Origin: Fulvivirga sediminis
Lineage (GTDB): Bacteria > Bacteroidota > Bacteroidia > Cytophagales > Cyclobacteriaceae
Direction of reading: 5' to 3'
Length of the DNA: 64,000 bases
NCBI RefSeq assembly: GCF_016757215.1
Contig: NZ_JAESIY010000005.1
Location: 186,001 to 250,000 of the forward strand
Shown here one piece after another: positions 55,997 to 64,000 of the stretch. The notes below the pieces were generated by a model. That model was not told where the DNA came from. It searched no databases and saw nothing but the letters and a program-made list of their open reading frames with translations. The first letter of the stretch is position 1. Every line of letters starts with the position of its first letter. The translations under genes and the position numbers were made by a program.

Positions 55997-57958
55997 TTAA
56001 TCCTTTTTAGCTTTCGAATGAAAGTTTATTATGTGAATATCTACAGCCAGAAAAACTGAAAAACGGCCATAGGTTTCACTTACCATATCAGCATTATCTA
56101 CCGTAACCTCGTGTAGCCTTGGACCTATCTGATAACCGGCACCAGCTGATAGCGGCACATCTTTAAAACCATATACGCCAAAAACTCCTGGAGAAATGAT
56201 ATCTTTTAGCTGAATCTGCGGCACACTCTCGGTGGCATCATCATTAAACCTAAAAGAAGCCACACTGCCAATATCAATCAATGACAAGAATACTGAAAAG
56301 GACGAGCCTTTCCCTCCCCAGCTCATAGCTACCCCAACCGGAGCGGACAGGCCAGCTGCCAACTGGTAATTATCCTCATCATTGATTTCAATATTTTCAT
56401 AGCCTCCATAAAGCCCCACATAAGCGTTAAGAGCCACATTGAAAGAGGTATACCTTTTTATGCGAGAGCTACCCACAGGCAGAGCCACCGCCTCTATAGC
56501 TTGCTGCACCTCGTCACTGGTTTCGGCCTTAGCCACTATGGCAGCAAAATTTCCATATTTAATAAATGCCTTCAAAAATGCCTCGTGCTCTTCTTTCAGC
56601 GGCCCTTCTGTAATTCTATCAATAACAAAGTCTCTATACCAACTAGCCAAATCAGAAATAGCAGAAACATACTGCTTCTCACTTATATCCATATGCATAT
56701 CACTCAAATACCGAAATGACATGATATAGTTACTCAGCTCTTGAAGCTCATGCCCATCCACCAAACTTTGATACACCCCTTGAGATGTCTCCATAAAATC
56801 CAAAGAGGCGCTGAAAAGCTGATGGTAATTCTGATACTCTGCTCCTTTTTCAGGATGATTATTAAGTTCTTTTATTTGAATAAAGCTCTTATCTACCCTA
56901 GCACCCTTACTTAATACAGGAACAATAACCTTATCTCTTAATTTGGAAAGTTTCACTAAGCTTGAAGCCCCCTCACGCAATAGATCTCTAACGCCTTTTC
57001 CCACCAAAGTAAGCTTAATCCCTCGCTGTCTTTCATACAAATGCAACTGCTGAAATAGCAACCCTAAATATATCTTAAAAGTAAGCTCATCCTTAAAGGC
57101 CTGCATATCATCAAAAGAAATCCAATACCTTGTTTCAGGATTAGCATATCTTAAAGATTGAGAAACAAAATCAAAGACCACTAATGTACCAAAAACATCT
57201 GGCTCAAGTAGATTAAGACTATCAGCAAGAATCTCATCATTAATAACATAACTATGTATAGCATCACCAATATGATGCCCCTCTCCCAGCTGATCAGCCA
57301 AGTACAAGCCTCCTGAAAGCATGGTTTTCAAAGGAGGAAAAGCTTCGAAAGCAGCTTTCATAGCATCACTATTCACTAGCTTTCGCATGTTGATCAGTAT
57401 ACCTGAAATATCCTTCTTAAATCCTTCCCGAAGCATCTCTATGTACCCTGAAAACATATAAATTTCATCTCCAATTACCTTCAAATTTTGGTAAGTAGCC
57501 GGAAACAGCAATCTTAACTGCTCTTCAGCCTCTAATTTTTCTTTAAAATCATTAAAAAAGGCAATTGACAATTCTTGCTTAGTACGCTCCACCAGAAACT
57601 TAGCCATTCCATCCACCATAGTGGTCACATCTACTGCACCAGCAGCATTGAGAGCTCCTGACAAAAAAGAGGAAGGAGAAGAAGCTTGAGACTTTTTACC
57701 CGGCACAATAGAAATAAAAGGATTATCACTGGTAGAATTAAACATATCCTCAATATTATTCCCTTCCTCCACATATCGAGCTGAAATGTTGTTCAGTTGC
57801 AATGTATCAGCACCATTGATTCCATTAATATCAATACTAGCTTTTCCATTTTTTAACTCACCATATCGCTTCAAAAATAGAGCATCATAATATGGGTTTT
57901 GAGCCCTAGATACTGATATAAAGAGGCACGCCATTACAGCAAGCGCTATATACTTCAT
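55997..57958 (-). CDS. Large secreted protein of unknown function (third gene of the protease cluster)
   Basis: The 653-residue protein has a signal peptide ending SRAQ. The N-terminal part is mixed; the middle is helical; the last 150 residues (VALNAYVGLYGGYENIE, PVGVAMSWG, FLSLIDIGSVASFRF, GVFGVYGFKDVPLSAGAGY) look like an outer-membrane barrel or strand-rich domain. Its start overlaps the stop of the S8-like protease gene by 4 bases (ATGA). I know no function for it. Confidence 0.8.
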   Translation of the reverse strand: MKYIALAVMACLFISVSRAQNPYYDALFLKRYGELKNGKASIDINGINGADTLQLNNISARYVEEGNNIEDMFNSTSDNPFISIVPGKKSQASSPSSFLSGALNAAGAVDVTTMVDGMAKFLVERTKQELSIAFFNDFKEKLEAEEQLRLLFPATYQNLKVIGDEIYMFSGYIEMLREGFKKDISGILINMRKLVNSDAMKAAFEAFPPLKTMLSGGLYLADQLGEGHHIGDAIHSYVINDEILADSLNLLEPDVFGTLVVFDFVSQSLRYANPETRYWISFDDMQAFKDELTFKIYLGLLFQQLHLYERQRGIKLTLVGKGVRDLLREGASSLVKLSKLRDKVIVPVLSKGARVDKSFIQIKELNNHPEKGAEYQNYHQLFSASLDFMETSQGVYQSLVDGHELQELSNYIMSFRYLSDMHMDISEKQYVSAISDLASWYRDFVIDRITEGPLKEEHEAFLKAFIKYGNFAAIVAKAETSDEVQQAIEAVALPVGSSRIKRYTSFNVALNAYVGLYGGYENIEINDEDNYQLAAGLSAPVGVAMSWGGKGSSFSVFLSLIDIGSVASFRFNDDATESVPQIQLKDIISPGVFGVYGFKDVPLSAGAGYQIGPRLHEVTVDNADMVSETYGRFSVFLAVDIHIINFHSKAKKD

Positions 57959-58983
57959 AATTTATATATTTTAAGGGTTTCCGGGTTGAATTCAGAAATA
58001 TTAAAGGCCTTTTGTTTTAATAAGGAAAACACATCAGCCTGATCATTAAAAGAAATTTCTCTGGCCAGCAAGCCACTGGTAATAGCCGTATAGATGCTAT
58101 CTCCCTGATCCTGGTAATAGAAAGATGGACTAGTGTAAGTAGACCATTGTTTCATATTATGATATACAAAATCTATCTGCTCAGGGTATTTACTCTCCTT
58201 ATTACTTAGGTACACTGACTCTGCAGCTCCAACAGAGATCACACCTGGTATTTTAGCCAAAAAAGAGCAGTTATTGTCTTTGAATAAATTATCCCTACCT
58301 CCAGCACCTACTACTAAAATACCTTTTGCAGTTATTTCCGCCATCAGCGAATCTATTACCCCAGGCCTTACAGAAAAACTCATGTTGATAATATCTGGCT
58401 GAGGTCCACCTCCATGTAAAATATATTCCAGAGCCTTTTTCACAGCATCCATATCAGTGCTACCTGTATCTTTTAGCACTTTGTAATCGAGAATTTCACA
58501 GTTGGAGGCCAAGCCCTTCACTCCTCGCGTCAATAAAGTTCTGCCTCCTATAATACCGGCCATAAAAGTACCGTGCCATGGAAGGATAGCCCCATCATTA
58601 TCAGAGACGAAGTTTCTTTGCTCTAGAACGGCCTCCTCCAGGTCAGGGTGAGTTTGAATGCCCGTATCTAAAATAGCTATTATTGTTTTTCTAGAGCCTA
58701 AAGCAGGCAGTTCTCCATTAATTTTGACTAACTGTGAATAATCAATTAGATGTTTAAACTCTATAAGCTCGGGCTCCTCTATCTTCTGAAAGCCCCCGCT
58801 CCAATAGTAATCTCCATTCTTATCTTCATACCATACAGCGTTATCTTGAATAACGCCGCCCTTCACTTCTTGAATCACCTCAAGGTTCTGATTGGCATAA
58901 AGCACACCTTTTTTATTCCAATCATAAGGAAAAGGCTCTTTAGACCGAATAAAGACGTCTCTGATAGAACGCACCTTCATCAT
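57955..58983 (-). CDS. Divergent subtilisin-like (S8) serine protease
   Basis: The 342-residue protein has the S8 core: aspartate in AILDTGIQTHPDL, histidine in WHGTFMAGIIGG, and NMSFSVRPG. The oxyanion region reads VVGAGGRDN rather than AAGN. The serine motif is ITSGLLA in place of GTSMAAP, keeping the TS. There is no signal peptide (it begins MKVRSIRDVFIRSKEPFPYD), so it is probably cytoplasmic. It starts 1 base inside the upstream membrane-protein gene and its end overlaps the next gene by 4, so the three genes are coupled. Confidence 0.85.
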   Translation of the reverse strand: MMKVRSIRDVFIRSKEPFPYDWNKKGVLYANQNLEVIQEVKGGVIQDNAVWYEDKNGDYYWSGGFQKIEEPELIEFKHLIDYSQLVKINGELPALGSRKTIIAILDTGIQTHPDLEEAVLEQRNFVSDNDGAILPWHGTFMAGIIGGRTLLTRGVKGLASNCEILDYKVLKDTGSTDMDAVKKALEYILHGGGPQPDIINMSFSVRPGVIDSLMAEITAKGILVVGAGGRDNLFKDNNCSFLAKIPGVISVGAAESVYLSNKESKYPEQIDFVYHNMKQWSTYTSPSFYYQDQGDSIYTAITSGLLAREISFNDQADVFSLLKQKAFNISEFNPETLKIYKL

Positions 58984-59972
58984 TAGCCCACAGGTTTTAT
59001 TGTCTTACGCTCCTTTTTCTCCGGATTATCCCCTACTCCCCTTAGGCTAATAAGTCGATTTAATAAATCAAACCAAAAAGGTGACCCTAAGGATATGGCC
59101 AGTGCAGTAATGAACCACCCGGCCAGCTTCAAAACAACACAGACTACCCCAGATACTGAAGCGTCGCAACCGCGCAGGCTCTCATCATTCCACCCCAGCC
59201 CCAGCATATTTGTATTTGGCTGAATCTGTTCATCTAAAAACTTACCTAACTTATTACTTACCTGCCCCACAGTAGTGGTAGTATCCATATCTCCGCCAGG
59301 AGTATAGGCAGAATCTGACTTGGCGTAAGCAATATAATTAGCGGCAGACTCCAAAACTGATTTTCGTACCTCCGCATTTCTATTTAAAATCTGGTATACC
59401 TGAATTGTATCTATGTTGAAAGCAAGCGCTATCACCAGGCCTATGCCAAATGTTATTTTCTTGAGCTTTCGGTTATACCAGCCTTTTGCTCTATCCATGG
59501 TCTGTTCAAACCAATTTTCCAGTTTATCAGAAAAAACATTCCAATCATTACCTGCCTCTCTGGCAAAAGTTTTAAGCAGCTCCACTGTCTCACCTTCCAT
59601 ATCCAACTGCTCTATCTTATGGAAAATATCATCTGCCGTACCTTTAACCACACCGCCTACTTTAGCCACCTTCCTGCCAGAAAGAATAATCTCTATCAAA
59701 ACCTTAGAAAAGGCTTTGGGCTCTATATAAGCAGGCAAACTTTTATCAGTTCTGCTTAGGTATTTTATGAGTGGATGGTTATAAAAATCTGCTGATAACT
59801 GCTGTTGACTCCTATCGTCATCAAGCATTCTTCTTATGGCCGACTTCAGATTTTTACCCCGTAGTCTGAATATAGAAGCTATTAATTCATTGACAATAGT
59901 AGAGAGCAAGCTAAATAACAGGTAAATAAAAACTATTCCTATTACCACTTCCAATATAGGAGATCCGAGCAT
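58983..59972 (-). CDS. Membrane protein of unknown function (first gene of the protease cluster)
   Basis: The 329-residue protein has an N-terminal membrane segment (EVVIGIVFIYLLFSLLSTIVNEL), a soluble helical region, and two further segments (about 175-195 and 275-295). The C-terminal motif SLGSPFWFDLLNRLISLRG is typical of a widespread but uncharacterised family. It is the first gene of the cluster; a 242-bp gap lies upstream. Confidence 0.8.
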   Translation of the reverse strand: MLGSPILEVVIGIVFIYLLFSLLSTIVNELIASIFRLRGKNLKSAIRRMLDDDRSQQQLSADFYNHPLIKYLSRTDKSLPAYIEPKAFSKVLIEIILSGRKVAKVGGVVKGTADDIFHKIEQLDMEGETVELLKTFAREAGNDWNVFSDKLENWFEQTMDRAKGWYNRKLKKITFGIGLVIALAFNIDTIQVYQILNRNAEVRKSVLESAANYIAYAKSDSAYTPGGDMDTTTTVGQVSNKLGKFLDEQIQPNTNMLGLGWNDESLRGCDASVSGVVCVVLKLAGWFITALAISLGSPFWFDLLNRLISLRGVGDNPEKKERKTIKPVG

Positions 59973-60214
59973 AGTAAGTTTAGGCTTTCAATTTAGATTT
60001 AGACGGAAAGTAAATTAAAGTTATCCAGTCAGTCAACTATACTGATTTAAATTATTCTATATTCTACTACAGAAAATAATTTAAGTGAGTCAATCATAGC
60101 ACATAATATGATTTGAAAAATAAAAAAACTGCCATATCAACACAGCCCCAAACACATGAGTTTGCCTAACTTGTTAAAACTAATCTGAGAATAAAAAAGA
60201 AGACTATAGAGAGC

Positions 60215-60409
60215 TTAACCTTTGAACTCCAGCACTATTTGAAGATAGCGCCCGAGCTTACCGGCCGGGAAGCCGTTTTGCTTAAACCAAACGAGATAAT
60301 CTACAGGGAGCTTCATTAATTTAGTCCCTTTATACTTACCAAAAGGCATTCTATATTCTAAAAGTTCGGCCATTTCCTGTCTGGCCTTATTCATATCTAT
60401 CCCATCCAT
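60215..60409 (-). CDS. DUF3820 family small protein
   Basis: From the ATG at 60409 the protein is 64 residues and contains MPFGKYKGTKLMKLPVDYL and GFPAGKLGRYLQIVLEFK, the DUF3820 pattern. An in-frame ATG at 60439 would overlap the terminator hairpin and add a hydrophobic stretch, so I prefer 60409. Function unknown; the family is small and widespread. Confidence 0.8.
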   Translation of the reverse strand: MDGIDMNKARQEMAELLEYRMPFGKYKGTKLMKLPVDYLVWFKQNGFPAGKLGRYLQIVLEFKG

Positions 60410-60421
60410 ACTTACAAATAT

Positions 60422-60452
60422 AAAAAGGCCTGCTAGCAAAACTAGTCAGGCC
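60422..60452 (-). terminator. Terminator of the first T9SS cargo gene
   Basis: GGCCTG (60427-60432) and CTAG pair with CTAG and CAGGCC (60447-60452), with one bulged base; a T-run follows on the minus strand. It is a sister of the terminator at 62124-62155. Confidence 0.85.
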
Positions 60453-60479
60453 CGTAAACAAAGCTGCGTCTTTATCAAA

Positions 60480-61613
60480 TTATCTCACTATCACACTCTT
60501 TGTTAATGTATATAGCTCTGATTTTAAAGTCACTATATAAATTCCCTTTTCAAACCTTGACACATCCATCTTTGCTACATTATCAAAATTAGCGTCATAT
60601 GTTTGAGAGAAAACATTCATACCACGGCTGTCTGTCAGTTGAATCATCACCTCTTCTGAGCCAAAACCATCCACTCTTACATTCAGCTGATCAGTAGCTG
60701 GGTTAGGGTAAGCAGTTACTTCTAAGCTTCTCACTTGCTCATTAAAAATGTGAACTAACACTGAGTAATCGTACTTACCATCAAAATCTGTTTGTTTTAC
60801 TCTGTAATAGTTTACGCCATTATTAGGAGAATAATCTTCGAAGTTATACTCAATAGTTTCTGCGCTATTTCCAGCACCATCTACTTTACCTATTTCTTGA
60901 AAAGTAAGACCGTCGATTGATCTCTCTATTGTAAAAAAGTCGTTGTTCAACTCAGAACCTGTAGCCCAAGCTATTTTCACCATATTATTTATAGAAACAG
61001 CATTTACATATAAGAACTCTACAGGAAGTACTCCATACATGGCATAATTATATAGAGAAGGATCGTTATTAAAAAGATCAGTCTCTGAAAGGATATTTGG
61101 ATCGGCTCCATCATTAAACTCTGCACCTCCTTTTGGGCTAACATCTCCATATACATACAAAGCGTTTACACCTGATTCTAAATTATAGACATCAGAACCA
61201 CCACCAGCCGCTAGGTTAGATTTCACTATGGTTCTTCCTTCATTTACTGTAACAGTACCTCCGTCAGTTTTTAAATTTCCATTAACTATCAACAACCCTG
61301 TGTTATTTACCCTCAAATTAGAGCTTCCCCCCACTGTTAAATCTCCATTCACCCATAAGGTATCATATACAGTAACTATAGCACCTCCTCCAAGAGTTAA
61401 ATCACCATCCCTTGTAATAACACCATAAACATCTACATATTCCACTGATCCACCAACATTAGCACTAGGGTTATTCGCCATCGAAATCTGGCTTTTATTC
61501 CAGGCATTATCGTCTAACCAAAGTCCGCTAAAGTTGTTTTTTGAATTATAGCCATTTTGTCCGTATGCTATTCCTGAGATAATCATTAAGAAAATTACTG
61601 TGTAAGCTTTCAT
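60480..61613 (-). CDS. T9SS-exported beta-repeat protein, paralogue A
   Basis: The 377-residue protein has a signal peptide (ending IAYGQ), then a parallel-beta-like repeat region (GDLTLGGGAIVTVYDTLWV, GDLTVGGSSNLRVNNTGLL, around 70-170), a linker, an FN3-like stretch, and a type A sorting domain (TAYPNPATDQLNVRV...KGIYIVTL...LTKSVIVR) that targets it to the type IX secretion system. It is a paralogue of the gene at 62186; the last third of the two genes is almost identical in DNA. Confidence 0.88.
   Translation of the reverse strand: MKAYTVIFLMIISGIAYGQNGYNSKNNFSGLWLDDNAWNKSQISMANNPSANVGGSVEYVDVYGVITRDGDLTLGGGAIVTVYDTLWVNGDLTVGGSSNLRVNNTGLLIVNGNLKTDGGTVTVNEGRTIVKSNLAAGGGSDVYNLESGVNALYVYGDVSPKGGAEFNDGADPNILSETDLFNNDPSLYNYAMYGVLPVEFLYVNAVSINNMVKIAWATGSELNNDFFTIERSIDGLTFQEIGKVDGAGNSAETIEYNFEDYSPNNGVNYYRVKQTDFDGKYDYSVLVHIFNEQVRSLEVTAYPNPATDQLNVRVDGFGSEEVMIQLTDSRGMNVFSQTYDANFDNVAKMDVSRFEKGIYIVTLKSELYTLTKSVIVR
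60574..61028. repeat. 455-bp direct repeat, copy 1
   Basis: Matches 62280-62734 over the same 455 bases without indels, with about 20 substitutions by eye. It covers the FN3-like and T9SS sorting parts of the two cargo genes. The N-terminal halves are clearly more diverged, which points to gene conversion or a recent local duplication. Confidence 0.85.
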
Positions 61614-62123
61614 CGTATTATGCAGTTTTGTTTACGTTTGATCTGCTACTTTCAAATGAAATACCATACCTAAACCAAAAAATTAAACGCCTTAAAATCA
61701 AATACTTACAATTAAACCATTCTGTAAGGTGGAATATTTGGATTCCAAAAAATCATTTTTACCTCCATAAAACGGAAAAATACCTACCGGTGGAATGTAT
61801 ATTTTATGCACTTAAATGCTACATTTTTCTATAAAACATCAGGCCTACAATTTCAACATACCCTTGTAACATCTTTTTTACAGAAAAGAAAAAGATTGAT
61901 AAATCCAATGTGTAGCAATTATCCGTAAGGAGAAAAAGCTATGGTTCCTAAACATTTCAAAACCCCCTATAACTGCTAGTGAGATAGAGCTAAATATCAA
62001 TTATAGCCACTGACAACTACTCTACATACTTACCTGCACAAGCGATATTGAGAAAATCCCATTTAAGCCGATTTAGCCTTAATGCTATTCGTTATGATAC
62101 TCACCAATTATTATCCTAAACAC
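61614..62123. other. Intergenic region upstream of paralogue A
   Basis: About 510 AT-rich bases. The first part resembles the leader of paralogue B (TGCAGTTTT...CGTTT...GATC). A 68-codon plus-strand ORF at 61628 has no family features and looks spurious. I see no RNA gene. Confidence 0.4.
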
Positions 62124-62155
62124 AAAAAAGGCCTGCTGGTAAAACCAGACAGGCC
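62124..62155 (-). terminator. Terminator of the second T9SS cargo gene
   Basis: GGCCTG (62130-62135) and CTGGT pair with ACCAG and CAGGCC (62150-62155), loop AAA, with a T-run on the minus strand. Same design as 60422-60452, consistent with duplication of the whole transcription unit. Confidence 0.87.
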
Positions 62156-62185
62156 GATAAACAAAAAACTGCTTCTTTTTATATT

Positions 62186-63328
62186 TTATCTCACCACTAC
62201 ACTCTTAGTTAAAGTGTATAGTGCTGATTTTAAAGTCACTATGTAAATTCCTTTAGTAAGTCCAGATACATTGATCTTGGCTACGTTGTCAAAATTAGCG
62301 TCATATGTTTGAGAGAAAACATTCATACCTCGGCTGTCAGTCAATTGAATCATCACCTCTTCTGAGCCAAAACCATCCACTCTTACATTCAGCTGATCAG
62401 TAACTGGGTTAGGGTAAGCAGTTACTTCTAAGCTTCTCACTTGCTCATTAAAAATGTGCACTAACACTGAGTAATCGTATTTACCATCAAAATCTGTTTG
62501 TTTTACTCTGTAATAGTTTACTCCGTTATTAGGAGAGTAATCTTCGAAAAGATACTCTATAGTTTCTGCGCTATTTCCAGCACCATCTACTGTACCTATT
62601 TCTTGAAAAGTAAGGCCATCGATTGATCTCTCTATTGTGAAAAAGTCGTTATTCAACTCAGAACCGGTAGCCCAAGATATTTTCACTATATTATTTACAG
62701 AAACAGCGTTTACATATAAGAACTCTACAGGAAGGGTACCTGTGGTAACAAAGTTGTAAAGCGAAGGATCATTATTGTATAAGTCTTCCTCTGTTAAAAA
62801 ATATCCATCTGCTGCATTTCTACTACCATTAAATTCTGCACCACCGTTTCTAGAAGTACTTCCGAATACATAGAAAGCATTACTTCCGCCATCAGGGTTT
62901 TCTATACCTGATCCACCAGATGAACTAAGGTTCGACTTCACTATCACTCTACCACGATTTACTGTAAGTGTACCTCCTCCTGTATCAAGATCTCCTTCCA
63001 CGATTAAAAGACCTGTATCTTCGATTGTTAGCGTAGCACCACCAGTAACCGTAAGATTTCCTTCAACCCACAAAGTATCAGTAAGGGTGACAGCTGCGCT
63101 ACCTGAAAAAGTAAGATCTCCTGCTCTTCTGATAACTCCAAAAATATCTATGATGTAAGAAGATCCTGCATTCTCCCCTGGAGTATTAGCCATACCAGCA
63201 TCACTCTTAGTCCATGTAGAGGCGGCTTCCCAAGTGCCTTTGTAGTTATTGTTTGAAGTATATTTTTGCTGAGATTGAGCTGAAAATCCGATTAAGATCA
63301 TTAACAAAGCTGTGTAATATTTTTTCAT
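62186..63328 (-). CDS. T9SS-exported beta-repeat protein, paralogue B
   Basis: The 380-residue protein has the same plan as paralogue A: signal peptide (ending SAQSQ), repeat region (GDLTFSGSAAVTLTDTLWV, NLTVTGGATLTIEDTGLL), FN3-like part and a T9SS sorting domain ending LTKSVVVR. Outside the shared 455-bp segment it is clearly diverged, for instance in the insert NGSRNAADGYFLTEED. Surface or secreted location is expected. Confidence 0.88.
   Translation of the reverse strand: MKKYYTALLMILIGFSAQSQQKYTSNNNYKGTWEAASTWTKSDAGMANTPGENAGSSYIIDIFGVIRRAGDLTFSGSAAVTLTDTLWVEGNLTVTGGATLTIEDTGLLIVEGDLDTGGGTLTVNRGRVIVKSNLSSSGGSGIENPDGGSNAFYVFGSTSRNGGAEFNGSRNAADGYFLTEEDLYNNDPSLYNFVTTGTLPVEFLYVNAVSVNNIVKISWATGSELNNDFFTIERSIDGLTFQEIGTVDGAGNSAETIEYLFEDYSPNNGVNYYRVKQTDFDGKYDYSVLVHIFNEQVRSLEVTAYPNPVTDQLNVRVDGFGSEEVMIQLTDSRGMNVFSQTYDANFDNVAKINVSGLTKGIYIVTLKSALYTLTKSVVVR
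62280..62734. repeat. 455-bp direct repeat, copy 2
   Basis: See copy 1 at 60574-61028. Long identical blocks include the whole stretch encoding FGSEEVMIQLTDSRGMNVFS. Confidence 0.85.
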
Positions 63329-63635
63329 TTTTTGCAGTTTTTTATTCGTTTAGATTGGATTTTACAAAACCCAATCCAAATTCGGAAAAACACAAACAAA
63401 CACTCATTATCAATCACTTATGAAATATAAAGCAAATTATAACAAATAAAATTATCCCATAATAGAATTTTCTTCCGCAGATTGGAAATATACATTAAGA
63501 AAAAAGGATGATATAAGGATTATAAAACGCATTATTCAAATTTAAAATACATTGGATTCATGATTCGTTACACCTGTAATAGAAACGGCCGTTAATAAAA
63601 GAATATTTAAATTAGGGTAAACAGACGAACGGACC
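63329..63635. other. Intergenic region between divergent genes
   Basis: About 300 AT-rich bases with presumed promoters for paralogue B and the last gene. A hairpin-like repeat GATTGGATTTTACAAAACCC with a final AATC (63353-63376) lies in the leader of paralogue B. No gene is seen. Confidence 0.45.
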
Positions 63636-64000
63636 ATGGCATTAATCAGCAAGAAAAAGAAGACTTATACAGTGTCTAACCTGCTACGAGGGTACCTTAA
63701 AGAGAACGATAGGGAAATAGACCTGCCTATTTCTTATGCTGATTTGCAGCGATACAATAATTCAATCTCTCTACTAGATAAAAATGATAAGGACACCTTG
63801 TGGGAAACGGTATTTTATCCGCAGGCTGATATGGTTCATATTCATGATAGCCTGAAGAAGATTTATGCCATCATAAAGGCGGACGGAGACCTTTCTGTAA
63901 TGCAACACTTATTCGTAGACAGAATAGACCTCTGTGTATATGGAAACACACAGCCTTTCAGGGCCAGAATAGTCAACCAAATCAATGATAACTTTGATTA
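63636..64000 (+). CDS. Unrecognised protein, N-terminal part (runs off the right edge)
   Basis: The ATG at 63636 opens a frame that runs without a stop to the window edge (121 codons). It begins MALISKKKKTYTVSNLLRGY and continues with an acidic, mixed-charge sequence (KENDREIDLPISYADLQRYN). I recognise no domain in this part. The reading-frame length and codon pattern support a real gene. Confidence 0.7.
   Translation, partial: MALISKKKKTYTVSNLLRGYLKENDREIDLPISYADLQRYNNSISLLDKNDKDTLWETVFYPQADMVHIHDSLKKIYAIIKADGDLSVMQHLFVDRIDLCVYGNTQPFRARIVNQINDNFD

Noticed and set aside
55997-59972. The three-gene cluster as a known defence system
   Set aside because: I could not match it to any named anti-phage system; the S8 protease alone is not enough evidence, so it is reported only as a candidate.
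61628-61834. 68-codon plus-strand ORF between the T9SS genes
   Set aside because: Low-complexity, AT-driven sequence (KIKRLKIKYLQL) with no signal peptide, partner or family pattern.
1-64000. CRISPR arrays, tRNA, rRNA and insertion sequences
   Set aside because: I read both strands for repeat-spacer patterns, T-loop-like GGTTCAANTCC boxes and transposase motifs, and saw none that held up. A covariance search would be decisive.

Overview
The window looks like a chromosomal segment of a low-GC member of the Bacteroidota, most likely Cytophagales-type. The evidence is two secreted proteins with type IX secretion (T9SS) C-terminal sorting domains, a GSII glutamine synthetase, Na+-translocating NADH:quinone reductase genes, many 'AQ'-ending signal peptides and lipoproteins, and few Shine-Dalgarno sequences. 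Order and family are inferred from protein style, not from a marker gene. No rRNA, tRNA, CRISPR array, transposase or prophage gene was recognised.

Layout. 1-6.9 kb (minus strand): a partial class I aminotransferase, a DUF502 membrane protein, nqrA-B-C-D-E without nqrF, cmk and a 42-residue lipoprotein too short for routine gene calling. 7-11.6 kb: a small coiled-coil protein, then a nitrogen block (GSII glutamine synthetase, a secreted DUF4468-like protein, a BBP2-type porin, AmtB). 12-17 kb: rseP, dxr, a secreted unknown and a GH3-family protein. 17-22.5 kb (plus strand): an HtrA-type protease, a gene fossil, and one long reading frame split by a single in-frame TGA. 22.6-26.2 kb: superoxide dismutase, tadA, a secreted unknown and aspS. 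26.5-31 kb: a four-PAS hybrid histidine kinase convergent with a GAF/kinase-like/receiver protein whose ATP-binding part looks degenerate. 31-36 kb: an MDR oxidoreductase, a lipoprotein, a class D beta-lactamase, an outer-membrane MetA-like protein and a STAS-like protein.

36-48 kb (minus strand) is a complete branched-chain amino acid block transcribed leuA-leuC-leuD-leuB-ilvE-ilvD-ilvB-ilvN-ilvC-ilvA. Two internal RNA elements stand out. Between leuB and ilvE is a 23-codon leader peptide with a run of Ile/Leu/Val codons followed by an intrinsic terminator, a classical attenuator. Between leuD and leuB is a long hairpin. A third hairpin separates ilvC from ilvA.

48-64 kb: an unknown helical protein, a large alpha-2-macroglobulin with a thioester motif, a lipoprotein, and a tightly overlapping three-gene cluster (membrane protein, divergent subtilisin-like protease, large secreted protein) that is the best candidate here for an undescribed system. 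A DUF3820 protein and two tandem paralogous T9SS cargo genes sharing a 455-bp nearly identical segment follow. The window ends inside an unrecognised plus-strand gene.
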